Part shown: piece by piece, positions 40,068-48,338 of the stretch | Layout of the letters: each line of letters begins with the position of its first letter | Numbering within the stretch: the stretch's first letter is position 1 | NCBI RefSeq assembly: GCF_010998615.1 | Contig: NZ_JAAEAH010000019.1 | Span: 1 to 64,000 of the forward strand | Direction of reading: 5' to 3' | DNA: 64,000 nt | From: Myxococcus sp. CA023 | GTDB taxonomy: Bacteria > Myxococcota > Myxococcia > Myxococcales > Myxococcaceae | Position numbers and translations under genes: made by a program | Notes under the pieces: generated by a model | The model's input: only the letters and a program-made list of their open reading frames with translations | Database searches by the model: none | Told to the model about the DNA's origin: nothing

Positions 40068-40877
40068 ATGGCACCTGGCACCCCTGACTGGCTTCTGGAG
40101 CGAATCATCCTGCGCGAGCTGCCGCCAGAGGCGCTGTCCGCCGCGCGAGCCCGGATCGAGCGTGAGCCCGGTGGCGCCGCGAGGCTGGCCCGGCTGGAAG
40201 CGGACTCCCGCCAGACGCTGGCGCGTCATCCGCCCGCCGAAGTCGCCGCCGAGGTGGCCCGGCGCGAGCGCGAGTCCCAGGTCCGCACGGAGACAGCGCG
40301 GCGCGACAACTCGCAGGGGTGGCATGGGCTGTCACTCAGCGTCCCCGTGGCCGCCTCGCTGGCGCTGCTCTTCATGTCCGCGCCGGAGGAGCAGCCGGAG
40401 CAGTCCAAGTCACCGGTGCCGCTCATCGTGATGCTGGACACCGTGCGCATCAAGGGTGGGCCGCGCCTGCGGGTCCACCGGCAGGGCGCGGGCGAGCCGG
40501 AGCTGCTCGGCGAACAGGCCCGGGCGCGCCGCGGTGACGTCCTGCAACTCAGCTACGTGTCGGGTGGAAGCCGCCATGGTGTCGTGGTGTCGGTGGATGG
40601 GCGCGGCGCCGTGACGCTGCACCATCCCTCGACGCTGACGGGAGACACGGCGCTGGGCCCGGGCGAGGCGGTGCCGCTGGCCCATGCCTACGAGCTCGAT
40701 GACGCGCCGGACTTCGAGCGCTTCCTCTTCGTCACGTCCGATGCACCCCTGGAGGTGGCGTCGGTCCTGGAGGCGGCGCGCGCGCTTGCCCGGCGGCCCA
40801 CCGACGCGCGCACCCTGCCGCTGACACTTCCGGATACCCTGGGCCAGACGTCCTTCACGTTGGAAAAGGTGCGGTGA
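40068..40877 (+). CDS. membrane protein, anti-sigma-like N-terminus and DUF4384-like C-terminus
   Basis: A 269-residue single-pass membrane protein. From ATG 40068 the cytosolic part (1-85) is helical and Arg/Glu-rich, reminiscent of anti-sigma factors but without the zinc motif. One membrane helix (about 90-105, S-V-P-V-A-A-S-L-A-L-L-F-M) leads to an external beta domain with R-R-G-D-V-L-Q-L-S-Y, G-V-V-V-S-V-D-G-R-G-A-V-T-L-H-H-P and F-L-F-V-T-S-D-A-P-L, the DUF4384-like pattern. The longer frame from 39987 lacks support. The stop overlaps the caspase start (TGATG), so the two proteins are produced together; a regulatory or tethering role is inferred. No sigma factor gene is adjacent. Confidence 0.75.
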   Translation: MAPGTPDWLLERIILRELPPEALSAARARIEREPGGAARLARLEADSRQTLARHPPAEVAAEVARRERESQVRTETARRDNSQGWHGLSLSVPVAASLALLFMSAPEEQPEQSKSPVPLIVMLDTVRIKGGPRLRVHRQGAGEPELLGEQARARRGDVLQLSYVSGGSRHGVVVSVDGRGAVTLHHPSTLTGDTALGPGEAVPLAHAYELDDAPDFERFLFVTSDAPLEVASVLEAARALARRPTDARTLPLTLPDTLGQTSFTLEKVR

Positions 40878-43126
40878 TGACGCGGTCCCTCCTGTTTTCG
40901 CTCCTGCTCGTGCCCGCCCTGGCCGCCGCGGCTCCCTCGTCCTCGGCGCCGCAGGCGTCGGTGCGCCGCTTCGCGCTGCTGGTGGGCGTCAACGACGGGG
41001 GTGAGGGACGTGCCCGGCTCCGGTACGCCGTCACGGATGCGCGCTCGTTCGGCGACGTGCTGGAGGAACTCGGAGGGGTGCAGCCGCAGGACAAGCTGCT
41101 GCTGATGGAGGGCGACCGCGCGGCGCTGGAGTCCGCCCTGGTCCGCTTCAAGGCGATGCTGGCGGCGGCGACCACGCCGGGCACGCGCATCGAGGCGCTC
41201 ATCTACTATTCGGGCCACTCCGACGAGCAGGGGCTGCTCCTCCAGAAGGACCGCTTCGGCTACCGCGAGCTGCGCAAGGCGCTGGAGTCGCTTCCCGCCG
41301 ACGTGCGCATCGCCATCCTGGACTCGTGTGCGTCCGGCACGCTGGCCCGCCAGAAGGGCGGAGTGCGGCGTCCGGCCTTCATGGTGGATGCGTCCTCCGC
41401 GGTGCGAGGCCATGCCATCCTCACGTCGTCTTCCGAGGATGAGGTATCCCAGGAGTCCGACCGCATCGGCGGCTCGTTCTTCACCCACAACCTGGTGTCC
41501 GGCCTGCGCGGCGCGGCGGACGTCTCAGGGGACGGCCGGGTGACGCTGCACGAGGCCTACCAGTTCGCCTTCCACGAGACGCTGGCCCGCACGGAAGAGA
41601 CGCGGGCCGGGGCGCAGCACCCCGCGTATGACATCGAACTGGCGGGCACCGGCGACCTGGTGATGACGGACCTGCGCTCCACCGCCGCGGTGCTCGTCCT
41701 GGGGGACCTGGTGGATGGGCGGCTCTACGTCCGCGATTCCCAGGGACGTCTGGTGGTGGAACTGAAGAAGTACGCGGGCCGCACCACCGAGCTGGGGTTG
41801 CAGAAGGGCCGTTACTCGGTGATGCGCAAGGTGCTGGACCAGACTTCGCAGGCGGAGTTCGAGCTGGGGGAGGGCGGCCGTACGGTGCTGGCGGCCTCCG
41901 CCTTCCGTGCGGTGCAGGGGGAGCTGACGGCCATGCGCGGCGGTGGGCCCCTGCCTGAGACGCTCTCCGCGGGCGCTGGCGTATCGGAGGTCGCGGCGGC
42001 GAGCAGCGGGCGCCGGTCGCGCTTCGTCAACGTGGGCCTGTTCCCTGGCCTCCAGACGAATGACCTCATGACTTCCGGCGTGCCCGTGGACAACCACCTC
42101 TCCCTGTCCATGGGCGTGTCCCGCATGGCGCGGCTGGACGGCGTGGCGATGGCCCTGGGCGCGAACGTGGCCACGGACAAGGTGGACGGGCTGCAGCTGG
42201 CCCTGGGCGCCAACGTGGTGCGGGGCGACATGTCGGGCACGCAGCTGGCAGTGGGCGGCAACTGGACGCACGGAAAGGCGGAGGGCATCCAGGCCGCGAT
42301 CGGGCTCAACGTGGCGCGGACCAGCGGCTCGCTCGGGCAGCTCGCGGTGGGCGCCAACGTGTCCGGCACGTCGCTGGTGGGAGCGCAGCTGGCCGTGGGC
42401 GGCAACTGGACGGCGGGGAACGTCGACGGTGTGCAGGGCGCGGTGGCGTTCAACCATACGCGGGACCGGATGACGGGCCTCCAGGTGGCCGTGGGCCTGA
42501 ACTGGGCGGCGGAGGCCCGGGGCGCGCAGCTGTCCCTCGTCAATGTGGGCGGTGACGTGAAGGGCGCGCAGGTGGGAATCGTCAACGTGGCGGGGCGGAT
42601 GAGCGGGCTCCAACTCGGGCTCGTGAACGTGTCGCGGGAGCTGGATTCCGGTGTTCCGGTGGGCCTGGTGAGCATCGCGCGCAACGGCCAGTTTCACGTC
42701 GAGGCCTTCGGTAATGACTTCAACTACGCCAACACCGCTATCAAGGTGGGCAGCCGCTACCTCTACACGACGCTCGTGTTGGGCATGGGCACCATGGAGG
42801 GCGCGCGTGGCCCCAGCCACTGGTCGCTGGGCCTGGGGCTCGGCGCGCACATCCTGGTCTCCGAGCGCTTCTTCCTGGACGTGGACGCGGTGACGAACAC
42901 CCTCTACGACTGGAACATGTCCTTCGAGGGCAACCGCCGCCTGCACCAGCTCCGGCTGGTGGCGGGGTTCCAGGTGGCGCGGAACCTGGCCATCATCGGC
43001 GGGCCCACGCTCAACGTGTTGCACGACTCCAACGGTGAGCCCGTGTCGAACCTGAGCCGTCTGTCGAACCTGGACGCAGGGGGCGTGCTCCTGTGGCCCG
43101 GTGTACAGGTGGGCCTGCGCATCTGA
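40877..43126 (+). CDS. exported caspase-like protease with C-terminal beta-repeats
   Basis: A 749-residue exported protein. It has a signal peptide (residues 1-20, L-L-F-S-L-L-L-V-P-A-L-A-A-A-A) and a caspase-fold C14 peptidase domain (about 30-270) with the catalytic dyad His114 (Y-Y-S-G-H-S-D) and Cys151 (L-D-S-C-A-S-G). A middle beta region (280-370) follows, then about ten repeats of roughly 20 residues (415-610) with the pattern G-x-Q-L-A-V-G-x-N-x, for example G-T-Q-L-A-V-G-G-N-W-T and V-K-G-A-Q-V-G-I-V-N-V. A C-terminal strand-rich part resembles an outer-membrane barrel end (S-L-G-L-G-L-G-A-H-I; G-V-Q-V-G-L-R-I). The repeats resemble surface repeats of some spirochaete lipoproteins. 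ATG 40877 overlaps the stop of the upstream membrane protein gene. Confidence 0.85.
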   Translation: MTRSLLFSLLLVPALAAAAPSSSAPQASVRRFALLVGVNDGGEGRARLRYAVTDARSFGDVLEELGGVQPQDKLLLMEGDRAALESALVRFKAMLAAATTPGTRIEALIYYSGHSDEQGLLLQKDRFGYRELRKALESLPADVRIAILDSCASGTLARQKGGVRRPAFMVDASSAVRGHAILTSSSEDEVSQESDRIGGSFFTHNLVSGLRGAADVSGDGRVTLHEAYQFAFHETLARTEETRAGAQHPAYDIELAGTGDLVMTDLRSTAAVLVLGDLVDGRLYVRDSQGRLVVELKKYAGRTTELGLQKGRYSVMRKVLDQTSQAEFELGEGGRTVLAASAFRAVQGELTAMRGGGPLPETLSAGAGVSEVAAASSGRRSRFVNVGLFPGLQTNDLMTSGVPVDNHLSLSMGVSRMARLDGVAMALGANVATDKVDGLQLALGANVVRGDMSGTQLAVGGNWTHGKAEGIQAAIGLNVARTSGSLGQLAVGANVSGTSLVGAQLAVGGNWTAGNVDGVQGAVAFNHTRDRMTGLQVAVGLNWAAEARGAQLSLVNVGGDVKGAQVGIVNVAGRMSGLQLGLVNVSRELDSGVPVGLVSIARNGQFHVEAFGNDFNYANTAIKVGSRYLYTTLVLGMGTMEGARGPSHWSLGLGLGAHILVSERFFLDVDAVTNTLYDWNMSFEGNRRLHQLRLVAGFQVARNLAIIGGPTLNVLHDSNGEPVSNLSRLSNLDAGGVLLWPGVQVGLRI

Positions 43127-43262
43127 AGTAGGGGCCAATGGCTCCCATCAGCGGGGCGAAAGCGCGCCCAGGAATGACGTCTTTCCATGGGGACTTCCCC
43201 GGTGAGAGGCTGACCCTCCGGCCCGAGAGCGTGGCCGGTGTCACCCTTTCGCTGGGGGAGAG

Positions 43263-43829
43263 ATGTCCAAGTTGCTGTTCGCGGCATTCAATGACGGCGT
43301 GAGCCTGTCCATGGCGGGCAATCACGAGGCGGCCATCCTCGCGTTTGACAAGGTGCTCGCAGTGGACCCCAAGCACGTCCCCGCGCTCACGGGGAAGGGG
43401 GCCTCGCTGGCCACGCTGGAACGCTTCGAGGAGGCGCTGCGCTGCTTCGAGCGCGCCATCGAAGTGGACCCCACCGAGGCCGAGGCCCACCGCGACGCCG
43501 CCCTCTGCCAATTGGAGCTCGGAGAGCCAGAGGCCGCCGCGCAGTTGCTCCAGCGCGCCATGCAGCTCAACCCCACGCCGGGCTACCGCGAGTCCGCCGC
43601 CGTTCAAATCTACAACCTGGGCAATTCGCTGCTGACGCGGGGCTCCCGTCGCCCGGACAAGGCCCGCTACCGTCAGGCCCGCCACGTCTTCGAACTGGCG
43701 CTGACGCTGTCCCCCGGCTCCGCCGAGTGCGCCCGGGCCCTGGCCGACGTGTGGGAGCACCTGGGCGACACTGCTCAGAGAAACCACTACGCCCAACTCG
43801 CCACCCGGCTCCGCCCCGTGCCGGCCTAG
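43263..43829 (+). CDS. tetratricopeptide repeat protein
   Basis: A 188-residue soluble TPR protein with about four repeats: G-N-H-E-A-A-I-L-A-F-D-K-V-L-A-V-D-P, E-R-F-E-E-A-L-R-C-F-E-R-A-I-E-V-D-P, G-E-P-E-A-A-A-Q-L-L-Q-R-A, and a last one with A-R-H-V-F-E-L-A-L-T-L-S-P. It probably mediates protein contacts. ATG 43263 is preceded by GGGGGAG. It lies 136 bp after the caspase gene on the same strand; a functional link is not evident. Confidence 0.88.
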   Translation: MSKLLFAAFNDGVSLSMAGNHEAAILAFDKVLAVDPKHVPALTGKGASLATLERFEEALRCFERAIEVDPTEAEAHRDAALCQLELGEPEAAAQLLQRAMQLNPTPGYRESAAVQIYNLGNSLLTRGSRRPDKARYRQARHVFELALTLSPGSAECARALADVWEHLGDTAQRNHYAQLATRLRPVPA

Positions 43830-43988
43830 CAGGCGGCCCGCCGGGGCCTGGACGACACGAATCCCCACTCCGGTTTCAAGTCCGGACGCGGCAATGCGGT
43901 TCGAAGTGTTACATCTGCCGCGGCCTTTTTCCGTTACACTTCACGCAATTCGCGTAAAGTCAGACAGCGCCGCCCGGGAGAACTGAAG

Positions 43989-45107
43989 ATGATCGTCATG
44001 CTCGAGCCGGACTCGCCTGAGTCCGTGGTGTCCGCCGTCCTCCAGGTTGCTTCCCAGTACAAGGGAGTGACGCCTCGGACGCACGTCATCGGTGGCGCCG
44101 AGTACACGATTACGGAGGTCTACCTGCTGGGTTCCACCGCGCAGGTGCCCGTGGAGCCCTTCGAGCAGATTCCCGGTGTGCGGCAGGTGGTGCGCGTGTC
44201 GCAGAAGTACCGCGTCATCGGCCGGCACAAGGGTCAGCGGACGTCCGCCGGCTTCGAGTACAACGGCGTCACCTTCGACGAGCGCTCCGTGAATGTGTTC
44301 GCTGGCCTGTGTGCCGTGGACAACCCGGAGAACGTGGACACGATGATGGCGGCGCTTGCTCGCTGCGGCATCCGCACCACGCGCATGGGCGCCTACAAGC
44401 CCCGCACCAACCCCTACGAGTTCCAGGGCCTGGGCGCCGCCTGCCTGCCCTGGGTGTTCGAGTCGGCGGGCAAGCACGGCATCAAGGTCATCGCGATGGA
44501 GGTGACGCACCCGCGTCACATCGACGAGATTCGCGACGCGCTGGAGCGCTCCGGCAACGCCACGGGCGTCATGCTTCAGGTGGGCACGCGCAACGCGCAG
44601 AACTTCGAGCTGCTCAAGAGCATTGGCCAGCAGCGTGTCTTCCCGGTGCTCTTCAAGCGCGGCATGGGCATCACCCTGGAGGAGTCGCTCAACGCGTGTG
44701 AGTACGTGGCGAGCGAGGGCAACCCGAAAATCATCTTCTGCCTCCGCGGCGTGAAGACGCACCTGGGTGACCCGCACCGCAACATGGTGGACTTCGCCCA
44801 CGTGCCCGTGGTGCGCCGGCTGACGCGCCTGCCGGTGTGCGTGGACCCGTCGCACGCCATTGGCCAGGCCGCGCCGCCGCCGGACGGACTGCCGGACATC
44901 TTCCACGCCATTGGCCAGGGGCTCATCGCGGGCGCGTCCATGGTGCTGGTGGACTTCCACCCGCACCCGGAGGCCGCCCTGTGTGACGGCCCCCAGGCCC
45001 TGCGCATGGAGCAGCTCCCCGCGCTGCAGCGCTACGTCCAGCTGGTGCGCTCCGCGTACGAGACGGCCGTGCAGAACGGTGACGGGCTCCAGGCCACCAG
45101 CGCCTGA
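43989..45107 (+). CDS. aroF: DAHP synthase (3-deoxy-7-phosphoheptulonate synthase), type I-beta
   Basis: A 372-residue enzyme for the first step of the shikimate pathway, condensing phosphoenolpyruvate and erythrose-4-phosphate. It begins with a ferredoxin-like regulatory domain (1-70, M-I-V-M-L-E-P and K-Y-R-V-I-G-R), as in the Thermotoga-type enzymes. A TIM barrel follows with F-A-G-L-C-A-V-D-N, R-M-G-A-Y-K-P-R-T-N-P-Y-E-F-Q-G, K-R-G-M-G, C-L-R-G-V, D-P-S-H-A-I-G and V-D-F-H-P-H-P-E. The active-site Lys, Cys and His are in place. ATG 43989 follows GGGAGAACTGAAG. It is convergent with two prephenate dehydratase genes, making an aromatic amino acid cluster. Confidence 0.92.
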   Translation: MIVMLEPDSPESVVSAVLQVASQYKGVTPRTHVIGGAEYTITEVYLLGSTAQVPVEPFEQIPGVRQVVRVSQKYRVIGRHKGQRTSAGFEYNGVTFDERSVNVFAGLCAVDNPENVDTMMAALARCGIRTTRMGAYKPRTNPYEFQGLGAACLPWVFESAGKHGIKVIAMEVTHPRHIDEIRDALERSGNATGVMLQVGTRNAQNFELLKSIGQQRVFPVLFKRGMGITLEESLNACEYVASEGNPKIIFCLRGVKTHLGDPHRNMVDFAHVPVVRRLTRLPVCVDPSHAIGQAAPPPDGLPDIFHAIGQGLIAGASMVLVDFHPHPEAALCDGPQALRMEQLPALQRYVQLVRSAYETAVQNGDGLQATSA

Positions 45108-45114
45108 GCGGGCT

Positions 45115-45936
45115 TCACACCACGCCGTAGCTTCCGAGCACCCGCAGGGTGACGCAGGCGGCCTGGGCCGCGGCCACCGCCTCGCGCACCCGCGGGTCCT
45201 CCAGCGCGCCGTCCACGTCCAGGCACCACACGTACTCCCAGGCGCGGCGCTGCGGCCGGGACTCCAGCCGCGCCACGTTGAGGCCGCGCGAGGAGAAGGC
45301 GCTCAGCACGCGGAACAGCGCGCCCGGCCCGTTCTCCACGGTGAAGGCCAGCGCCGTCTTCCGCCGCGTCCACGTCCGTTCGGGCGCGGGCCCCAGGGCG
45401 ATGAAGCGCGTGAAGTTGTCCGGCGAGTCCTCAACGCCTTCCTCCAGCACGGCCAGGCCGTACAGGCCCGCGGACATGCGGCTGGCGATGGCGGCCGTGT
45501 GCGGAGGCTTCTCCTCCGCCACCTTTCGCGCGGCGATGGCGGTGTTCGTCTCAGACAGCGGTGTGATGCCCCGCCGGCGCAGGTAGCCCGCGCACTGCGC
45601 CAGGGCCTGCGGGTGGGAGAGGGCCTGCTGGACGTCGTCCAGTGCCAGGCCCGGTGGGGCCAGCAGGCAGTGGCGGATGCGCAGGGACAGCTCGCCCGTC
45701 GCCGGCACGTCATGCTCCAGCAGCAGGTCCACCGTCTCCGCCACGGGCCCGCCCAGCGAGCTCTCCACCGGCACCACGCCGCCGTGCACTCGGCCTTCGG
45801 CCACGGCTTCGAAGACGGCGCGGAAGGTGAGGCAGGGGACGGCCTCCACGTCGGCGCCATGCAGCGCGCGCAGGGCCTCTTCTCCGTAGGCGCCAGGCTC
45901 GCCCTGGAAGGCGATGCGCCGCGGCGACTCAGGCAT
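45115..45936 (-). CDS. pheA: prephenate dehydratase (stand-alone)
   Basis: A 273-residue prephenate dehydratase for phenylalanine synthesis. The periplasmic-binding-protein-like PDT domain (1-185) has I-A-F-Q-G-E-P-G-A-Y, V-P-V-E-S-S-L-G-G, L-S-H-P-Q-A-L-A-Q-C and the catalytic-site segment D-N-F-T-R-F. An ACT domain follows (195-270) with E-N-G-P-G-A-L-F-R-V-L and L-N-V-A-R-L-E-S-R-P, the phenylalanine feedback site. ATG 45936 overlaps the end of the upstream chorismate mutase-PDT gene by eight bases, so both are co-translated. No chorismate mutase domain is present here. Confidence 0.88.
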   Translation of the reverse strand: MPESPRRIAFQGEPGAYGEEALRALHGADVEAVPCLTFRAVFEAVAEGRVHGGVVPVESSLGGPVAETVDLLLEHDVPATGELSLRIRHCLLAPPGLALDDVQQALSHPQALAQCAGYLRRRGITPLSETNTAIAARKVAEEKPPHTAAIASRMSAGLYGLAVLEEGVEDSPDNFTRFIALGPAPERTWTRRKTALAFTVENGPGALFRVLSAFSSRGLNVARLESRPQRRAWEYVWCLDVDGALEDPRVREAVAAAQAACVTLRVLGSYGVV

Positions 45937-47068
45937 GAGGCGACTCCGCGCGCGCATACGTCCCCAGCACGCGCAGCGACGAGGTGAGCGGACGGATGTC
46001 GTCCAGCGCCGCCGTCACCGCCGCGGAGGCGGCGTGGCCCTCCACGTCCAGGTAGAAGCGGTACTGCCACGGCTGCCCCGGGATGGGGCGCGACTCCAGC
46101 TTGCTCAGATTCACGCCGCGCAGGGTGAGCCGCTGGAGCATCTCTCCCAACGTGCCGGGCTTGTGTTCCAGCACCACCAGCAGGGACGTCTTGCACGGCA
46201 CGCCGGGCGCCAGGGGCGTGGCCTCGCGGCCCACCTCCACGAAGCGCGTGTAGTCGAAGGCCGGCTGCAAATCGCCCGCGAGCACCTCCAGGCCGAAGCG
46301 CTGCGCCGCCGTCTCGCTGGCGATGGCCGCCACCGACGCGTCGTTGCGCTCGCGGACCTTCTGCGCCGCGCCGCCGGTGTCCACGTCCGGCACCGCGCGG
46401 GCCCAGGGTACCTTCTCCCGGAGGAACGTCTCACACTGCGCCAGCGCCTGCGGATGGGACAGCACCTCCCGCAGGCCTTCCAGCTTCGCGCCCGGCAGGC
46501 CCAGCAGGCGGTGGTCCACCTGGCTGACCAGCTCCGCGGTGATGACCACGCCGCCCTCGGCGAGCAGGTCGTACGTCTCGTTCATGCTGCCCGCGGTGGT
46601 GTTCTCGATGGGCAGCAGCACCAGGTCCTGCTCACCGCGGCGGAGCGCCTCCACGGCCTCTCGCGCATGGTCGAAGCCGGACAGCAGCACGCCGCCCGCG
46701 CGGTGCCCATAGCGGCGGCGCGCGGCCAGGTGGCTGTAGGAGCCCTCCACGCCAGGGTAGGCCACGCGCAGGGGCGTGGTGTCCAGGCGGGTGACGAGCT
46801 CGTGCTGCCGGGCCACGGACATGTCGATGAAGAGCCGCCAGATGCGCTCCACCTCGTGCGGGTCCAGGCCGTGCTCCGCGGCGCGGGTGCGGATGCGGCG
46901 CAGGAGCAGGTCCTCGCGGCGCTGGTCCCGGAAGGGCGCGGCGGCGGCCAGCTTCGCCCGGGCGACGTCGTCCGCCAGCGCCATTCGGCGGCGGAGGGCA
47001 TCGAGAATCTCCTCGTCGATGCGCTCGATGGAGGTCCGGATGAGGTCGAGGTCGGGGAGGGTGGTCAT
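45929..47068 (-). CDS. pheA: chorismate mutase-prephenate dehydratase
   Basis: A 379-residue P-protein. The AroQ-type chorismate mutase domain (1-90) shows I-E-R-I-D-E-E-I-L-D-A-L-R-R-R and later helices. The PDT domain (about 98-280) has V-A-Y-P-G-V-E-G-S-Y-S, L-P-I-E-N-T-T-A-G, L-S-H-P-Q-A-L-A-Q-C and F-D-Y-T-R-F. The ACT domain (290-370) has H-K-P-G-T-L-G-E-M-L and V-N-L-S-K-L-E-S-R-P. Start at ATG 47068, which overlaps the stop of the GNAT gene (TGATG); longer frames to 47197 lie inside that gene. With the overlapping stand-alone PDT downstream, this is an unusual tandem. Confidence 0.92.
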   Translation of the reverse strand: MTTLPDLDLIRTSIERIDEEILDALRRRMALADDVARAKLAAAAPFRDQRREDLLLRRIRTRAAEHGLDPHEVERIWRLFIDMSVARQHELVTRLDTTPLRVAYPGVEGSYSHLAARRRYGHRAGGVLLSGFDHAREAVEALRRGEQDLVLLPIENTTAGSMNETYDLLAEGGVVITAELVSQVDHRLLGLPGAKLEGLREVLSHPQALAQCETFLREKVPWARAVPDVDTGGAAQKVRERNDASVAAIASETAAQRFGLEVLAGDLQPAFDYTRFVEVGREATPLAPGVPCKTSLLVVLEHKPGTLGEMLQRLTLRGVNLSKLESRPIPGQPWQYRFYLDVEGHAASAAVTAALDDIRPLTSSLRVLGTYARAESPHA

Positions 47069-47523
47069 CACGAGGCTCCGAGGTTGCGCCACATGAGGTG
47101 GTGCGGGCCGATGCCGGGCAGGTCGAAGGGCTCGCCTCGCTGCGCGAAGCCCTGCGCGCGGTAGAACCCGGAGGCCGTCATCCGCGCGTTGCACCACACC
47201 TGGGAACCGCCCTGCCGCGCCGCATGCTCCATGCAGGCCTTCAGGAGGGCGGCGCCATGGCCGTGCCCACGCAAGGTGGCATCCACCGCCATGCCTCGCA
47301 GGCGCCAGGCCGTGGTGGCGCGCAGCGCGTCCGGCGGCGGCTCCCGATACAGGGAGGCCACGCCCACCAGGCGGCCCTCCGTATAGACGCCCAGGTGGAG
47401 CGTGTCCGCGTCGTCATCCCCGGGGTAGACGGCCATCTCCGGAGGCTGGTTGGGACGGAGGATGGCGTGGCGAAGGCCGCGCGTCTCCCGCGCCGGAATC
47501 TTGCGGATGTCAGTGGCACTCAC
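47068..47523 (-). CDS. GNAT N-acetyltransferase
   Basis: A 151-residue GNAT. It shows L-R-H-A-I-L-R near the start, V-G-V-A-S-L-Y, R-L-R-G-M-A-V-D, the acetyl-CoA loop L-R-G-H-G-H-G-A-A-L-L, and A-S-G-F-Y-R-A-Q-G-F. GTG 47523. The stop overlaps the start of the chorismate mutase-PDT gene, so it leads an operon of three. The substrate is unknown. Confidence 0.85.
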   Translation of the reverse strand: MSATDIRKIPARETRGLRHAILRPNQPPEMAVYPGDDDADTLHLGVYTEGRLVGVASLYREPPPDALRATTAWRLRGMAVDATLRGHGHGAALLKACMEHAARQGGSQVWCNARMTASGFYRAQGFAQRGEPFDLPGIGPHHLMWRNLGAS

Positions 47524-47571
47524 GGCGCCGGAGTATGCCTTCGGGGGTGGCGCCCCACCAGCGTCACCGTA

Positions 47572-48000
47572 CTACTTCGGTAGTACTGTCTTCCCCATCT
47601 TCAACACCTGCTTGAAGTGCGTGGCGGTGACGGGGGCCACGCTCAGCCGGCCGCGGGTGACGAGCGGAAAATCCTTCAGTGCGGCGGTGGCCTTGATGGT
47701 GGCCAGGTCCACCGGCTGCGTGAAGGGGACGACAGGCCCCATGAAGGTGGCGGCCCAGTCCTCATCGGGTACGGTGGAGTCCGGTCCCGGCGGCGTGAGC
47801 ACCTGGGCCACGCCCACCACGGCCTTGTCCTCGTTGGAGTGGTAGTAGAGGCAGAGGTCCCCGGGCTTCATCGCCCGGATGTTGTTGCGCGCTTCGAAGT
47901 TGCGCACGCCGGTCCACTCCGTCTTCCCGTCCTTCTCCAACTGGGCGTAGGCGTAGACGGAGGGCTCGCTCTTGATGAGCCAGAACTGTTGCTTGGCCAT
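47572..48000 (-). CDS. EVE-domain protein
   Basis: A 142-residue protein that is essentially one EVE domain, a PUA-like fold that binds modified bases. It has F-W-L-I-K-S-E-P-S-V-Y, W-T-G-V-R-N-F-E-A-R-N-N, M-K-P-G-D-L-C-L-Y-Y-H-S and V-G-V-A-Q-V. Such proteins resemble human THYN1, and some occur near DNA-modification systems; no such genes are nearby here. ATG 48000. It is 48 bp upstream of the GNAT gene on the same strand. Confidence 0.9.
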   Translation of the reverse strand: MAKQQFWLIKSEPSVYAYAQLEKDGKTEWTGVRNFEARNNIRAMKPGDLCLYYHSNEDKAVVGVAQVLTPPGPDSTVPDEDWAATFMGPVVPFTQPVDLATIKATAALKDFPLVTRGRLSVAPVTATHFKQVLKMGKTVLPK

Positions 48001-48040
48001 GGCGGCGCACCTTATTGGTCCGAAACCGCGCGCGCCAAAT

Positions 48041-48080
48041 GAAAGAGGCCGGCGCCACGCGCGGGCGCCCGGCCTCTTTC
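48041..48080. terminator. strong hairpin terminator
   Basis: GAAAGAGGCCGGCGCC (48041-48056) pairs with 48064-48080 with one bulge around a 7-nt loop. T-rich flanks on the minus strand (CTCTTTCATTT) fit termination of the small membrane protein gene upstream of the EVE gene. Confidence 0.85.
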
Positions 48081-48092
48081 GTTACATCCGGA

Positions 48093-48338
48093 CTACGCCT
48101 GCTTCGCGACGCTGGTGGCCGCCGTCGCCGGCGCCTTGTTCGTGAGCAGCGCGCTGCTCGCGTACAACGCCAGGCCCACCACCGCGACCACCGCGGCCTC
48201 CATCTGCGTTGCGAAGGCCACACCCATCAGGGTCATGGCTCCCGTGCCCATCGCGAACGACGCCGCCGCTGCCCCAGCCGCCTTCCTCATCCGACCATCC
48301 CCCGTTCTCGCGAACTCATCACGCGTTGTGGACTTCAT
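48093..48338 (-). CDS. small membrane protein
   Basis: An 81-residue protein with a charged N-terminus (M-K-S-T-T-R-D-E-F-A-R) and two hydrophobic helices, about 19-44 (Ala/Gly/Met-rich) and 48-66 (A-A-V-V-A-V-V-G-L-A-L-Y-A-S-S-A-L-L). ATG 48338 with GAGG close upstream. It is divergent from exoA across a 325-bp gap, so it shares that regulatory region, and is followed by a strong terminator. No family recognised. Confidence 0.6.
   Translation of the reverse strand: MKSTTRDEFARTGDGRMRKAAGAAAASFAMGTGAMTLMGVAFATQMEAAVVAVVGLALYASSALLTNKAPATAATSVAKQA

Noticed and set aside
43905-43945. GAAGTGT/ACACTTC inverted repeat before the DAHP synthase gene
   Set aside because: Only 7 bp with a loop over 20 bases and no leader peptide or terminator; not enough to propose attenuation.
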